Shown: piece by piece, positions 28,791 through 37,392 of the stretch
How positions within the stretch are numbered: position 1 is the stretch's first letter
Layout of the letters: every line of letters starts with the position of its first letter
NCBI RefSeq assembly: GCF_003002095.1
Contig: NZ_PVZC01000001.1
Coordinates: forward strand, 1-64,000
Source of the DNA: Allonocardiopsis opalescens
GTDB lineage: Bacteria; Actinomycetota; Actinomycetes; Streptosporangiales; Streptosporangiaceae
Direction: 5' to 3'
Length of the DNA: 64,000 nt
Program-made: the position numbers and the translations under genes
The notes under the pieces: model-generated
The model's database searches: none
Told to the model about the DNA's origin: nothing
The model's input: only the letters and a program-made list of their open reading frames with translations

Positions 28791-29198
28791 CTAGCCCCGC
28801 AGCCTCGGGTATTCGATGGCCGGGCAGCGGTCCATGATCATTTCGAGGCCGGCGGCGCGGACGCGGCCGGCCGCCGCCTCGTCGATGACGCCGAGCTGGA
28901 ACCACACCGCCCGCGCGCCGATGGCCACGGCCTCGTCGGCGGCCTCGCCGGCCTGCTCGGAGCGGCGGAACACGTCGACCACGTCGACGGGGAAGGGGAT
29001 CTCCGCCAGCGAGGCGTAGCCGCGCTCGCCGTGCACGGTGGCGGCGGTGGGGTGCACCGGCACGATGCGCTTGCCGATGCTCTGGAGGAAGCGGGCGACA
29101 CCGTGGGCCGGGCGGGCCGGATTGGCTCCGAGCCCGACCACGGCCCACGTGGTGGAATCCTGCAGCACCCGCCGGACGGCGGCGTCGGTGTCGGTCAT
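28791..29198 (-). CDS. CoA-binding protein (YccU-like)
   Basis: The 135-residue Rossmann-fold protein reads TWAVVGLGANPARPAHGVAR, then IVPVHPTAATVHGERGYASL and VDVFRRSEQAGEAADEAVAI, with VWFQLGVIDEAAAGRVRAAG before the conserved MDRCPAIEYPRL end. That series identifies the stand-alone CoA_binding family, which binds CoA or a similar nucleotide; the biological role is unsettled. The ATG at 29198 is the natural start. Confidence 0.9.
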   Translation of the reverse strand: MTDTDAAVRRVLQDSTTWAVVGLGANPARPAHGVARFLQSIGKRIVPVHPTAATVHGERGYASLAEIPFPVDVVDVFRRSEQAGEAADEAVAIGARAVWFQLGVIDEAAAGRVRAAGLEMIMDRCPAIEYPRLRG

Positions 29199-29247
29199 GC
29201 CGTGATCAACACGGCCCCGGCGGCGGGTGTTCCGGCGCGGGCGCGGC

Positions 29248-30579
29248 TCAGGGCCGGCCCAGCGCGCGGTAGGTCCAGCCGGCCTCGCGCCAGCGCTCCG
29301 GGTCGAGCGCGTTGCGGCCGTCGACCATCGCGCGGGTGGCCACGACCTTGGCCAGCACGTTCGGGTCGGCCTCCCGGAACTCCTGCCACTCGGTGAGCAG
29401 CAGCACCACGCTGGCGTCGGACGCGGCGGCCAGCATCGTGTCGGCGTAGTCCAGGTCCGGGTGCGCCCGGCGGGCGTTCTCCAGCGCCGCGGGGTCGTAC
29501 ACGGTGACCCGGGCGCCCTGGCCGCGGATCTTGGCGGCCACGTCGAGCGCGGGAGAGTCGCGGATGTCGTCGGAGTTCGGCTTGAAGGCCGCGCCCAGCA
29601 CACCCACCACGGCCCCCTCGAAGGAGCCGCCGACCAGCTCCCTGGCCAGGTCGACCATGCGCGCACGGCGCCGCTGGTTGATCGCGTCGACCTCGCGCAG
29701 GAAGGACAGCGCCGGCTCGACGCCCAGCTCGTCGGCGCGGGCCATGAAGGCGCGGATGTCCTTGGGCAGGCAGCCGCCGCCGAAGCCCAGGCCGGGGCCG
29801 AGGAACTTGCCGCCGATGCGGTCGTCGTAGGACAGCGCCAGCGAGAGCTTGGTCACGTCGGAGCCGGTGGCCTCGCAGACCTCCGCCATGGCGTTGATGA
29901 AGGAGATCTTGGTGGCGAGGAAGGCGTTCGCGGAGACCTTGACCAGTTCGGCCGTCTGGAAGTCGGCCACCACGAACGGGGTCTCGTCGGCGATCTGGGT
30001 GGCGTACACCTCGCGCAGCAGCGCCTCGGCGCGGCCGTCGCGCACGCCGATCACGATCCGGTCGGGGTGCAGGGTGTCCTGCACCGCGAAGCCCTCGCGC
30101 AGGAACTCCGGGTTCCAGGCCAGTTCGGCCTCGGCGCCGGCCGGAGCCGCGGCCGCGATCCGCTCGGCCAGCGCGGCCGCCGTGCCGACGGGCACCGTGG
30201 ACTTGCCGACGATGAGCGACGGACGGGTCAGCAGCGGGGCGAGCGCGTCGACGGCGCTGTGCACGTAGCGCAGGTCGGCGGCCCCGGAGTCGTCGCGCTG
30301 CGGCGTGCCGACGCACAGGAAGTGGACGTCGGCGAACTCCGCGATCTCGGCGAAGTCGGTGGTGAACCGGAGCCGCCCGCTGGCCAGCCCCCGGCGCAGC
30401 ACCTCCTCCAGGCCGGGCTCGTAGAAGGGCAGATTGCCGGCTGCGAGGCGTTCGATCTTCGCTGCGTCAACGTCAAGGGCCAGCACCTCGAACCCGAGGT
30501 CCGCCATGCAGGCGGCGTGGGTCGCCCCGAGGTAGCCCGTACCGATGACGGAGAGCCGAAGCTTGTGCTGAGCTGCCAA
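29248..30579 (-). CDS. ugd: UDP-glucose 6-dehydrogenase
   Basis: The enzyme oxidises UDP-glucose to UDP-glucuronate using NAD. The protein has the N-terminal NAD fold SVIGTGYLGATHAACMADLG, the specificity region FINAMAEVCEATGSDVTKLS and catalytic Cys in GPGLGFGGGCLPKDIRAFM. The C-terminal domain contains GAAFKPNSDDIRDSPALDVA. I place the start at TTG 30579, where homologues begin, with GGAAGGGGAT upstream; longer GTG starts are possible. UDP-glucuronate would feed envelope polymer synthesis to the right. Confidence 0.9.
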   Translation of the reverse strand: MAAQHKLRLSVIGTGYLGATHAACMADLGFEVLALDVDAAKIERLAAGNLPFYEPGLEEVLRRGLASGRLRFTTDFAEIAEFADVHFLCVGTPQRDDSGAADLRYVHSAVDALAPLLTRPSLIVGKSTVPVGTAAALAERIAAAAPAGAEAELAWNPEFLREGFAVQDTLHPDRIVIGVRDGRAEALLREVYATQIADETPFVVADFQTAELVKVSANAFLATKISFINAMAEVCEATGSDVTKLSLALSYDDRIGGKFLGPGLGFGGGCLPKDIRAFMARADELGVEPALSFLREVDAINQRRRARMVDLARELVGGSFEGAVVGVLGAAFKPNSDDIRDSPALDVAAKIRGQGARVTVYDPAALENARRAHPDLDYADTMLAAASDASVVLLLTEWQEFREADPNVLAKVVATRAMVDGRNALDPERWREAGWTYRALGRP

Positions 30580-30833
30580 GGAGGTATCCCCTTCCCTGAA
30601 CGACACCGCTCGGCGCGTGGGCGGCTCTTCAGTGGTCGGTGTGGAGTATGTCGGATGAACTGCCCTCAACCATGCCATCTACCCGCAGGGGCCAGGACAC
30701 CGGGACAGGGGCGAGACTGTAGCGGCCGCAGGTGACCACGGCCCCAACGGAAGATCACGATCCGGCGACGCGCCGTGTCCGTCGGCCGGGCGCCGGCCGA
30801 CGCGGCTACCCGTCGGTAGCTTACGATCGTGAC

Positions 30834-32000
30834 ATGACGCTCGACTCCGCCTTCCGCACCACCGAAGAGCACGACCTGCTCCGCGAGACCGTCCGCGCCC
30901 TCGCCGACGACAAGATCGCGCCCAGGGCCGGCGAGATCGACGAGACCGGCGAGTTCCCCTGGGACGTCCACCAGGCGCTGGTCCAGTCCGACCTGCACGC
31001 CCCGCACATCCCCGAGAGCTACGGCGGCGCCGGCGCCGACGCGCTCGCCACCGTCATCGTCATCGAGGAGGTGGCGCGGGCCTGCGCCTCGTCCTCGCTG
31101 ATCCCCGCCGTCAACAAGCTCGGCACGGTGCCGCTGCTGCTCAGCGGCTCCGAGGAGCTGAAGGCGAAGTACCTCACCCCCGTCGCGGCCGGCGAGGGCA
31201 TGTTCAGCTACGGCCTGTCGGAGCCCGAGGCGGGCAGCGACGCCGCCGCCATGCGCACCCGCGCGGTGCGCGACGGCGACCACTACGTGCTCAACGGCGT
31301 CAAGCGCTGGATCACCAACGCGGGGGTCTCCCGCTTCTACACGGTGATGGCGGTCACCGACCCCGACCAGGGCGCGCGGGGCATCTCCGCCTTCGTGGTG
31401 GAGGAGGGCGACGAGGGCTTCTCCGTGGGCGCGCTGGAGAAGAAGCTCGGCATCAAGGGCTCGCCCACCCGCGAGCTCTACTTCGACGACTGCCGCATCC
31501 CGGCCGACCGGATGATCGGCGCGGAGGGCACCGGCTTCAAGACCGCGCTGGCGACCCTGGACCACACCCGGGTCACCATCGCGGCGCAGGCCCTCGGCAT
31601 CGCCCAGGGCGCCCTCGACCACGCCACCGGCTACGTCAAGGAGCGCAAGCAGTTCGGCCGGCCCATCGCCGACTTCCAGGGGCTCCAGTTCATGCTGGCC
31701 GACATGGCCATGAAGCTGGCCGCCGCCCGCCAGCTCACCTACGCCGCCGCCGCGCGCTCCGAGCGGGCCATGAACGGCGCCGCCGACCCCGAGCTGACCT
31801 TCATGTCCTCGGCGGCCAAGTGCTTCGCCTCCGACACCGCGATGGAGGTCACCACCGACGCCGTGCAGCTGCTCGGCGGCTACGGCTACACCCGCGACTT
31901 CCCGCTGGAGCGGATGATGCGCGACGCCAAGATCACCCAGATCTACGAGGGCACCAACCAGATCCAGCGGGTGGTCATGGCCCGGCAGCTGCTGAAGTAG
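30834..32000 (+). CDS. Acyl-CoA dehydrogenase
   Basis: This 388-residue FAD enzyme introduces the alpha-beta double bond into acyl-CoA. The motifs are YGLSEPEAGSDAAAMRTRAV, WITNAGVSRFYTVMAV, AAQALGIAQGALDHATGYVK and ERKQFGRPIADFQGLQFMLA. The catalytic Glu is in QIYEGTNQIQRVVMARQLL. The start MTLDSAFRTTEEHDLLRETV is typical. Substrate chain length cannot be told from sequence; similarity is to short or branched-chain enzymes. It is transcribed divergently from ugd. Confidence 0.94.
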   Translation: MTLDSAFRTTEEHDLLRETVRALADDKIAPRAGEIDETGEFPWDVHQALVQSDLHAPHIPESYGGAGADALATVIVIEEVARACASSSLIPAVNKLGTVPLLLSGSEELKAKYLTPVAAGEGMFSYGLSEPEAGSDAAAMRTRAVRDGDHYVLNGVKRWITNAGVSRFYTVMAVTDPDQGARGISAFVVEEGDEGFSVGALEKKLGIKGSPTRELYFDDCRIPADRMIGAEGTGFKTALATLDHTRVTIAAQALGIAQGALDHATGYVKERKQFGRPIADFQGLQFMLADMAMKLAAARQLTYAAAARSERAMNGAADPELTFMSSAAKCFASDTAMEVTTDAVQLLGGYGYTRDFPLERMMRDAKITQIYEGTNQIQRVVMARQLLK

Positions 32001-32019
32001 CCACCGGGATCCGGATGAA

Positions 32020-32051
32020 GAGGGCTCCGCCGGTCCTGCGGCGGAGCCCTC
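32020..32051. terminator. Bidirectional terminator hairpin
   Basis: A perfect 13-base stem GAGGGCTCCGCCG with loop GTCCTG lies between two convergent genes (ends at 32000 and 32069). It can serve both strands. Confidence 0.85.
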
Positions 32052-32068
32052 GGGCGTGCGGCGCGCGG

Positions 32069-33724
32069 CTAGGGCTCGCGGCGGCGCAGGTCGGGGCGGG
32101 TGGTGGGCTTGCGCTCCGGCTCGGCCGGGGCGTCGGGCTCGTCGGCGGGCTCGGTGACCGGGGCCCAGCCGGAGTCGTCGGCCTCCGCCCACTCGGGCCG
32201 GCCCACCTGGAGCGGGCTGTCGGTGGTGGGCGGCGGGGTGTCGTCGGGCGGGTAGGCGGTGGCGGGCCGCTCGGCGGCGCGGGGGCCGCGCGGCCGGGGC
32301 GGCGGGGTGGACTCGCCGTACGGCTGGAAGGGCCGCCACGACGGCTGCTCGCCGGAGGCGCCCGCCGGGCGCTCGGCCTGGCCCGCGGCCGGGCCGGGGA
32401 GCGGGCCCGCGCCGGGCGGGCGGACCCAGGAGCCGGTGTCGGGCGCGGGGGTGTTCCACGACGGCGCGGGGGAGCCGCCCGGCTCGCTCCAGGGGTCGGT
32501 GCCCGGCCGCTGCCCGGACGGCGGCGTGGGCTCGGTGCGCGGCGCCGGATCGGCCGCCCAGCCGGGCTCGCCGCCGGTGCCGGGAGCCGCCTCGGTGCGG
32601 GCGGCGGCCGGGGCGGCGGGGGTGGGCTCGCCGCCGACCGGGGCCTCGGCACCCTGGCCGGAGGGCTGCGGAGCGGGGGGCCGCGGGGACTCGGGCGGCG
32701 CGGCCGCGGCGCCGGACCAGCCTTCCTCGCCGCCCGCCGGAGCGCCCGACCAGGCGCCGGTGCCCGACGCGGGGGTGGAGTCGTCCCAGGCGGCCGGCGC
32801 CGGGGCGCCCGGCTCCGCGCCGGGCGCGGCGCCGGCCGGCTGCGGCTCGGGGCCGAGGTCGTATTCGGACCGGTGCCGGGCCGGCGGCCGCTCGGGGGTG
32901 AGGTCGTATTCGGACCGGTGTCCGGCGGGCGGCGCGGACTCCGGGCTCACGTCGTACTCGGACCGCTGCCCGGCCGGGGCGGCGCCGGGCGCGGCGGCCG
33001 GCGGCTCGGGCGCTTCGTAGCGCTGCGGCCGGTAGGGCAGCGGCTCGGGCGGGGGGTCGAGGGCGGCGGCGCCGCGCTGCCAGGGGTCGAAGTCCGCGGC
33101 GTCGTCGCGGGCGCCCTGCCGGGGCGCGCCCTCCCAGGGGTCGGGCAGCACGCCCGTGGCGACCGGCGACTGCGGGCCGGAGGCGGCCTGCTCGACGGGG
33201 CGCTGCCCGCCTGGGCCCGCCGCGGCGGCCTGCGGACCCGATGGGGCGAAACCGGGGTGGCCGCCCGTGTGGGGGCCGGTGTGCGGTCCCGGCTGCCACT
33301 CGGCCGGGGCCTGCGGCACGGTGCTGGGCGCCGAGCGCCAGCGGTTCGGCGGCAGGGCCGAGGCGATCAGCGCCGCGCCGAGCACGACGTGGCCGAGGGC
33401 GTTCGGGGTGGCGGCGACGGCGCCCGGGAGCAGGCTGACGACCAGGTCGTTGTAGGCGAGCAGGAACTGGAAGGAGCCGGTGGCCACCAGCCAGCCGGCC
33501 CCGACGACCAGCAGCGGGATCCCGCACAGCAGGGCCGCCAGCGGCGAGATCCTGCTGCCCGCCAGCAGCCCGGCGATGACGCCGACGAGCGCCCACTGCA
33601 CGGCGATGACGGCCATCCCGGTCGACTCGCCGCCGATGACCCGGGCGACGGGCGTCTCCGCGATCACGTAGATGAGCGGAGCCGCGACCGGCCCGACCAG
33701 CGCACCGATCAGATGTCGAGCCAT
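32069..33724 (-). CDS. Membrane protein with long Pro/Gly/Glu-rich cytoplasmic tail and RSEYD repeats
   Basis: From the ATG at 33724 the protein is 551 residues. The first 135 or so contain four membrane helices (LIGALVGPVAAPLIYVIAET, GMAVIAVQWALVGVIAGLLA, LLCGIPLLVVGAGWLVATGS, GHVVLGAALIASAL) ending PPNRWRSAP. The other 415 residues are Pro/Gly/Ala/Glu-rich and probably disordered, with three copies of RSEYD (GQRSEYDVSPE, GHRSEYDLTPE, RHRSEYDLGPE). The membrane part is related to the next gene (GSRISPLAALLCG against GSRLSPVAALVSG). No known family; RSEYD may be a Tyr phosphorylation or binding motif. A GTG at 33736 is an alternative start. Confidence 0.8.
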   Translation of the reverse strand: MARHLIGALVGPVAAPLIYVIAETPVARVIGGESTGMAVIAVQWALVGVIAGLLAGSRISPLAALLCGIPLLVVGAGWLVATGSFQFLLAYNDLVVSLLPGAVAATPNALGHVVLGAALIASALPPNRWRSAPSTVPQAPAEWQPGPHTGPHTGGHPGFAPSGPQAAAAGPGGQRPVEQAASGPQSPVATGVLPDPWEGAPRQGARDDAADFDPWQRGAAALDPPPEPLPYRPQRYEAPEPPAAAPGAAPAGQRSEYDVSPESAPPAGHRSEYDLTPERPPARHRSEYDLGPEPQPAGAAPGAEPGAPAPAAWDDSTPASGTGAWSGAPAGGEEGWSGAAAAPPESPRPPAPQPSGQGAEAPVGGEPTPAAPAAARTEAAPGTGGEPGWAADPAPRTEPTPPSGQRPGTDPWSEPGGSPAPSWNTPAPDTGSWVRPPGAGPLPGPAAGQAERPAGASGEQPSWRPFQPYGESTPPPRPRGPRAAERPATAYPPDDTPPPTTDSPLQVGRPEWAEADDSGWAPVTEPADEPDAPAEPERKPTTRPDLRRREP

Positions 33725-33842
33725 ACCGACTACCACCGCCTTGCCGCAGTGACCGAATTGTCCGAGTGATCAAACGTAGTGGATCCGGTATCCGCGCGGT
33801 AGCCGTTCGTGGCGGCCCCGCCGGGCGGGCGCGCCCGTCCGG

Positions 33843-34568
33843 CTACGGGCGCTCGTCGTCGCGGCGGAACTTCAGGGTGCTGCCGGACTCGGCGTCGGCC
33901 TCACCGTCGGCGCCGACCGGGCGGGGCATCGCCCGGCTGGCCGACCAGTGCTCGGCGTCGCCGGGGTCGAAGGCGGGCTGCGGGCCGGTGCCCGGGCCGC
34001 CGCGCTCGGCGCGCCGGTAGCCGCCCGGCTCGCCCTCGGCCTCGCCGTAGGGCGCGGCGGCGGGCGCGGTGCCCGGGTACGGCGGGGGCGTGCCGTCGCG
34101 GTCGGTGTATCCGGCGTAGCCGCGGGGAAGGGCCGGGGCGGCCGAGGACCGCCAGCGGCTGGGGAACAGGGCGCTGACGAGGAGGATCCCGCCGACCGCC
34201 GGCGCGAACATGATGATGCTGCCCGCCCCCGTCTCGATGACGGCCAGCGGGACCGGCAACCGGTCGAAGTCGATCAGCGAGGCCGGGAAGAAGTAGTCGC
34301 GGGCGACGAACTGGTAGCCGATTAGAGCCATGAATGCCGTTCCGGAGACCAGCGCGGCCACGGGCGACAGCCGGGAGCCGGCCACCAGCGCGGTCATCGC
34401 CCCGAACACCAGCAGCAAAACGATCGCGCCGACCAGCGTGCCGTCGTAGGCGAGCCTGGTGAAGGCCTGGTAGCTCAGGCCGTAGCCGGCCGCCAGCAGC
34501 ACCCACAGCACCGGGGTGATGACCACCCCCACCAGGAACCCGAGCAGGTGGCGCAGCGCTGGGGGCAT
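33843..34568 (-). CDS. Membrane protein, shorter paralogue of the RSEYD-repeat protein
   Basis: The 241-residue protein has four membrane helices (LLGFLVGVVITPVLWVLLAA, LVGAIVLLLVFGAMTALVAG, VSGTAFMALIGYQFVARDYF, IIMFAPAVGGILLVSALFPS) ending SRWRSSAAPALP, like its neighbour. A tail of about 85 residues contains YAGYTDRDGTPPPYPGTA. AGGAGA lies 8 bases before the ATG. The two genes look like a tandem duplication. They lie between LCP and acyl-CoA dehydrogenase genes, suggesting an envelope role, but the function is unknown. Confidence 0.8.
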   Translation of the reverse strand: MPPALRHLLGFLVGVVITPVLWVLLAAGYGLSYQAFTRLAYDGTLVGAIVLLLVFGAMTALVAGSRLSPVAALVSGTAFMALIGYQFVARDYFFPASLIDFDRLPVPLAVIETGAGSIIMFAPAVGGILLVSALFPSRWRSSAAPALPRGYAGYTDRDGTPPPYPGTAPAAAPYGEAEGEPGGYRRAERGGPGTGPQPAFDPGDAEHWSASRAMPRPVGADGEADAESGSTLKFRRDDERP

Positions 34569-34614
34569 GGCGTTCTCCTAGCGGTGGAACCGGTGGGCCG
34601 CGGCTGGTCGGGCC

Positions 34615-34637
34615 GGCCGCCGCGCCGGGCGGCGGCC
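34615..34637 (-). terminator. Hairpin just after the LCP gene
   Basis: A 9-base stem GGCCGCCGC-GCCGG-GCGGCGGCC ends 3 bases from the LCP stop codon. It separates the LCP gene from the downstream membrane protein gene on the same strand. Confidence 0.6.
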
Positions 34638-34640
34638 TAC

Positions 34641-36119
34641 CTAGGCACAGACGTTATCTGTGGCCGTGGCGGCTTGGATACCTCCCGAACCGGCCGAATC
34701 CGGCGCCGCCGCCTCGACCGCCCGGACCCCCTGGTAGTCGGGGCCGAGTACCACCTCGACGCCGTCGCCCAGCTCGCCGGCCCGCTCCAGCCGCGAGCCG
34801 GGCAGCGCGGCCGCCACCGTGCGCGCGGAGTCGGCCCGGTGCGCGGCGTGGCGCACCACGGTCTGCTCGACGGTGCCGCCCACCCAGTTGTCGGCCGGCA
34901 CCGGCACGTTGAACCCGGCCGCGCGCAGCTCCTCGTCGGCGCGGGCGCCCAGCCCCTGGATGCCGGCCCCGTTGCGCACCTGGACGGTGATGTCCGCGGG
35001 CGGCACGATCAGCTCGGGCGCCGCCTGCGCCGGCTCCTCGGCCGCGCCGCCCGCCTGGGCGGCGGCCGGCGGCGAGGGCTCGGCCAGCGGCTCGTCCCTG
35101 GAGATCCGCCCGAACAGCTCGCGGGCCGCCTCGGTGTCCCACAGCACCGCCGACTCGCCGGTAGGGGCGGTGAAGTCGGTCTGGGCGGCCGGGACGGTGG
35201 TGAAGGTGACGTCGTCCATGGAGACCGAGCGCAGCTGGTTGCCCAGTTCGAGCAGGGCGCCGCCGGTCAGGCCATCGTCCACCGTCACGGTCTGCAGGAC
35301 GGTCTCGCTGAAGGCGGTGAAGCGGGCCGGGTCGCTCAGGGTGCGGGTGTCGGTGGCCGCCTCCAGCAGCGCGGAGATGAAGCGCTGCTGCCGGTCGATG
35401 CGGTCGAGGTCGCCGCCCGCGGTGCTGCGGGTGCGCACGTAGGCCAGCGCGCCCGCGCCGTCGACCACATGGGTGCCGGCCGGCAGCTGGAGGCCGGACC
35501 TGGGGTCGGAGATCGGCTCGGGCAGGCAGATCCGCACCCCGCCGAGCGCGTCCACGACCCGCAGGAAGCCGAGGAAGTTCACCTCCGCGTAGTGGTCGAT
35601 GCGCACGCCGGTGGCCCGCTCGACGGTCTGCACCGCCAGCTGCGGGCCGCCGAAGGAGTAGGCGGCGTTGATCTTGGCGGGGCCGTGTCCGGGGATGGTG
35701 ACCCACGAGTCGCGCGGCAGCGCCACCACGCTGATCGCGTCGCGCTCGCGGTTGAGGTGCACCAGCATCATCGTGTCGGTGCGCGCGCCGCCCTCGTCGC
35801 GGCCGAGGTTGAGCCGGTCCAGCTCCTCGCGGGTCAGCCCGGAGCGGTCGTCGGCGCCCACCAGCAGGAAGGTCAGCGCGCCGCGCGGGCCGTCCTCAGG
35901 GCGGTCGCCCAGCGCGCCGAAGGGGTCGATGCGGTCCAGCCGCCCCGACGCCCAGCCGGTGAAGGCCCAGGCACCGCCCGAGGCCAGCAGCACCAGCGCC
36001 GACATCACGGCGGCGGTCGTCAGCAGCATTCGCCGCCGGTACGCCTGCCGAGCCGGTACGATCCAGCGTGAACCGCCACGGGACCGGTTCGGGGCGGCGC
36101 CGGAGCGGGGTTCGCTCAT
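34641..36119 (-). CDS. LytR-CpsA-Psr (LCP) family ligase with LytR C-terminal domain
   Basis: LCP proteins transfer lipid-linked glycopolymers to peptidoglycan outside the membrane. Here a basic cytoplasmic N-terminus and one membrane helix (MLLTTAAVMSALVLLASGGA) precede the LCP domain: LTFLLVGADDRSG, MMLVHLNRERDAISVVALPRD, PAKINAAYSFGGPQLAVQTV and AYVRTRSTAGGDLDRIDRQQ with the lipid-phosphate Arg residues. A second LytR_C domain (ITVQVRNGAGIQGLGARADE) follows. Start MSEPRSG at 36119 gives 492 residues; a GTG 12 bases earlier is possible. A second LCP protein is encoded at 57 kb. Confidence 0.93.
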   Translation of the reverse strand: MSEPRSGAAPNRSRGGSRWIVPARQAYRRRMLLTTAAVMSALVLLASGGAWAFTGWASGRLDRIDPFGALGDRPEDGPRGALTFLLVGADDRSGLTREELDRLNLGRDEGGARTDTMMLVHLNRERDAISVVALPRDSWVTIPGHGPAKINAAYSFGGPQLAVQTVERATGVRIDHYAEVNFLGFLRVVDALGGVRICLPEPISDPRSGLQLPAGTHVVDGAGALAYVRTRSTAGGDLDRIDRQQRFISALLEAATDTRTLSDPARFTAFSETVLQTVTVDDGLTGGALLELGNQLRSVSMDDVTFTTVPAAQTDFTAPTGESAVLWDTEAARELFGRISRDEPLAEPSPPAAAQAGGAAEEPAQAAPELIVPPADITVQVRNGAGIQGLGARADEELRAAGFNVPVPADNWVGGTVEQTVVRHAAHRADSARTVAAALPGSRLERAGELGDGVEVVLGPDYQGVRAVEAAAPDSAGSGGIQAATATDNVCA

Positions 36120-36269
36120 CTGTGTGGTCACCCCCCGCGGAGCCCTGCGTCACTTGTCCTGAGCTGTCCGTAGGGTAGCGCGGCGCCCCCGCGCGGCCCC
36201 GTCATGGCGGGCGGCCCGCGCGTGGCGCGCGGCCCTCGGACGCCGCCACGCGCGAGAGAGACGGGACGG

Positions 36270-37385
36270 ATGGCTGTGGACGGTCAGGACCCCGGCGCCG
36301 GTTCGCACGACCGGACGCGGCAGTGGCCGCCGGTCTCGGTGATCATGCCGGTGCTCAACGAGGAGGCCCACCTCGCCGCCGCGGTCGGCCGCGTGCTGGC
36401 GCAGGACTACCCCGGCGAGCTGGAAATCGTGCTGGCGGTCGGCCCCTCGCGCGACCGCACCGAGCGGCTCGCGGCCGAACTGGCGGCGGACGACCCCCGG
36501 GTGCGGGTGGTGCCCAACCCCTCGGGCCGCACCCCCGCCGCGCTGAACGCCGCCATCGGCGCCTCCTCCCACCCCGTGGTGGCCCGCGTCGACGGCCACG
36601 CGCTGATGCCCGCCGACTACCTGCGGGTGGCCGTGCGCACCCTGCGCGAGACCGGCGCCGACAACGTCGGCGGGATCATGGCGGCCGAGGGCGTCACCCC
36701 CTTCCAGCAGGCGGTGGCCCGGGCGATGACCTCGCCGGTCGGGGTCGGCAGCGCCCGCTTCCACACCGGCGGCGAGCCCGGCGCCGTCGACACCGTCTAC
36801 CTGGGGGTCTTCCGCCGGGCCGCGCTCGAACGCGTCGGCGGCTACGACGAGGCCTTCCTGCGCGCCCAGGACTGGGAGATGAACCACCGCATCCGGGCCG
36901 GCGGCGGCACCGTGTGGTTCCAGCCGAAGATGCGCGTCACCTACCGGCCGCGGCCCACCGTGCGGGCGCTGGCCCGCCAGTACTTCCACTACGGCCGCTG
37001 GCGGCGGGTGGTGGCCCGCCAGCACAAGGGCACCATCAACCCGCGCTACCTGGCGCCGCCGCTGCTGGTCCTCGCGCTGCTGGCCGGCACGCTGGCCGGA
37101 GCGGCCGGGCTGGCGGCCGGCTGGTGGCCGGCGCTGCTGGGCTTCGCGGCGCCCGCCGGCTACCTGCTCGCGGTACTGGCCGCCTCGGCCGCCGTCGGCC
37201 GGGGCCTGAAGGGCACGGCCCGGCTGTGGCTGCCGGTGGCCGTCGTCACCATGCACCTGTCCTGGGGCACCGGCTTCCTGACCAGCCCGCCCGGCCTGGG
37301 CGCCGACTCCCGCATCGCCAGGGGCGCGGCGGGCGGCGGCACCGACCAGGCCGGCACGGGCCGCGCCAACGCGGCCAGCGCCTGA
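36270..37385 (+). CDS. Family 2 glycosyltransferase, ExoA-like
   Basis: The 371-residue protein has a GT2 domain (VSVIMPVLNEEAHLAAAVGR, VVPNPSGRTPAALNAAIGAS, ARVDGHALMPADYLRVAV) with the DxH in place of DxD, as in the succinoglycan ExoA group. Acceptor-site FLRAQDWEMNHRIRAGGGTV follows. Three membrane helices end the protein (LLVLALLAGTLAGAAGLAAG and two more). It probably adds a sugar to a lipid-linked chain at the inner membrane face. The ATG at 36270 is chosen over an upstream Arg-rich extension. It lies divergent from the LCP gene. Confidence 0.88.
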   Translation: MAVDGQDPGAGSHDRTRQWPPVSVIMPVLNEEAHLAAAVGRVLAQDYPGELEIVLAVGPSRDRTERLAAELAADDPRVRVVPNPSGRTPAALNAAIGASSHPVVARVDGHALMPADYLRVAVRTLRETGADNVGGIMAAEGVTPFQQAVARAMTSPVGVGSARFHTGGEPGAVDTVYLGVFRRAALERVGGYDEAFLRAQDWEMNHRIRAGGGTVWFQPKMRVTYRPRPTVRALARQYFHYGRWRRVVARQHKGTINPRYLAPPLLVLALLAGTLAGAAGLAAGWWPALLGFAAPAGYLLAVLAASAAVGRGLKGTARLWLPVAVVTMHLSWGTGFLTSPPGLGADSRIARGAAGGGTDQAGTGRANAASA

Positions 37386-37392
37386 GGCGCCC

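Noticed and set aside
30666-33773. A 1035-codon minus-strand frame across the acyl-CoA dehydrogenase gene
   Set aside because: It reads antisense to a clear acyl-CoA dehydrogenase and then out of frame through the RSEYD-repeat protein; neither part has domain likeness.
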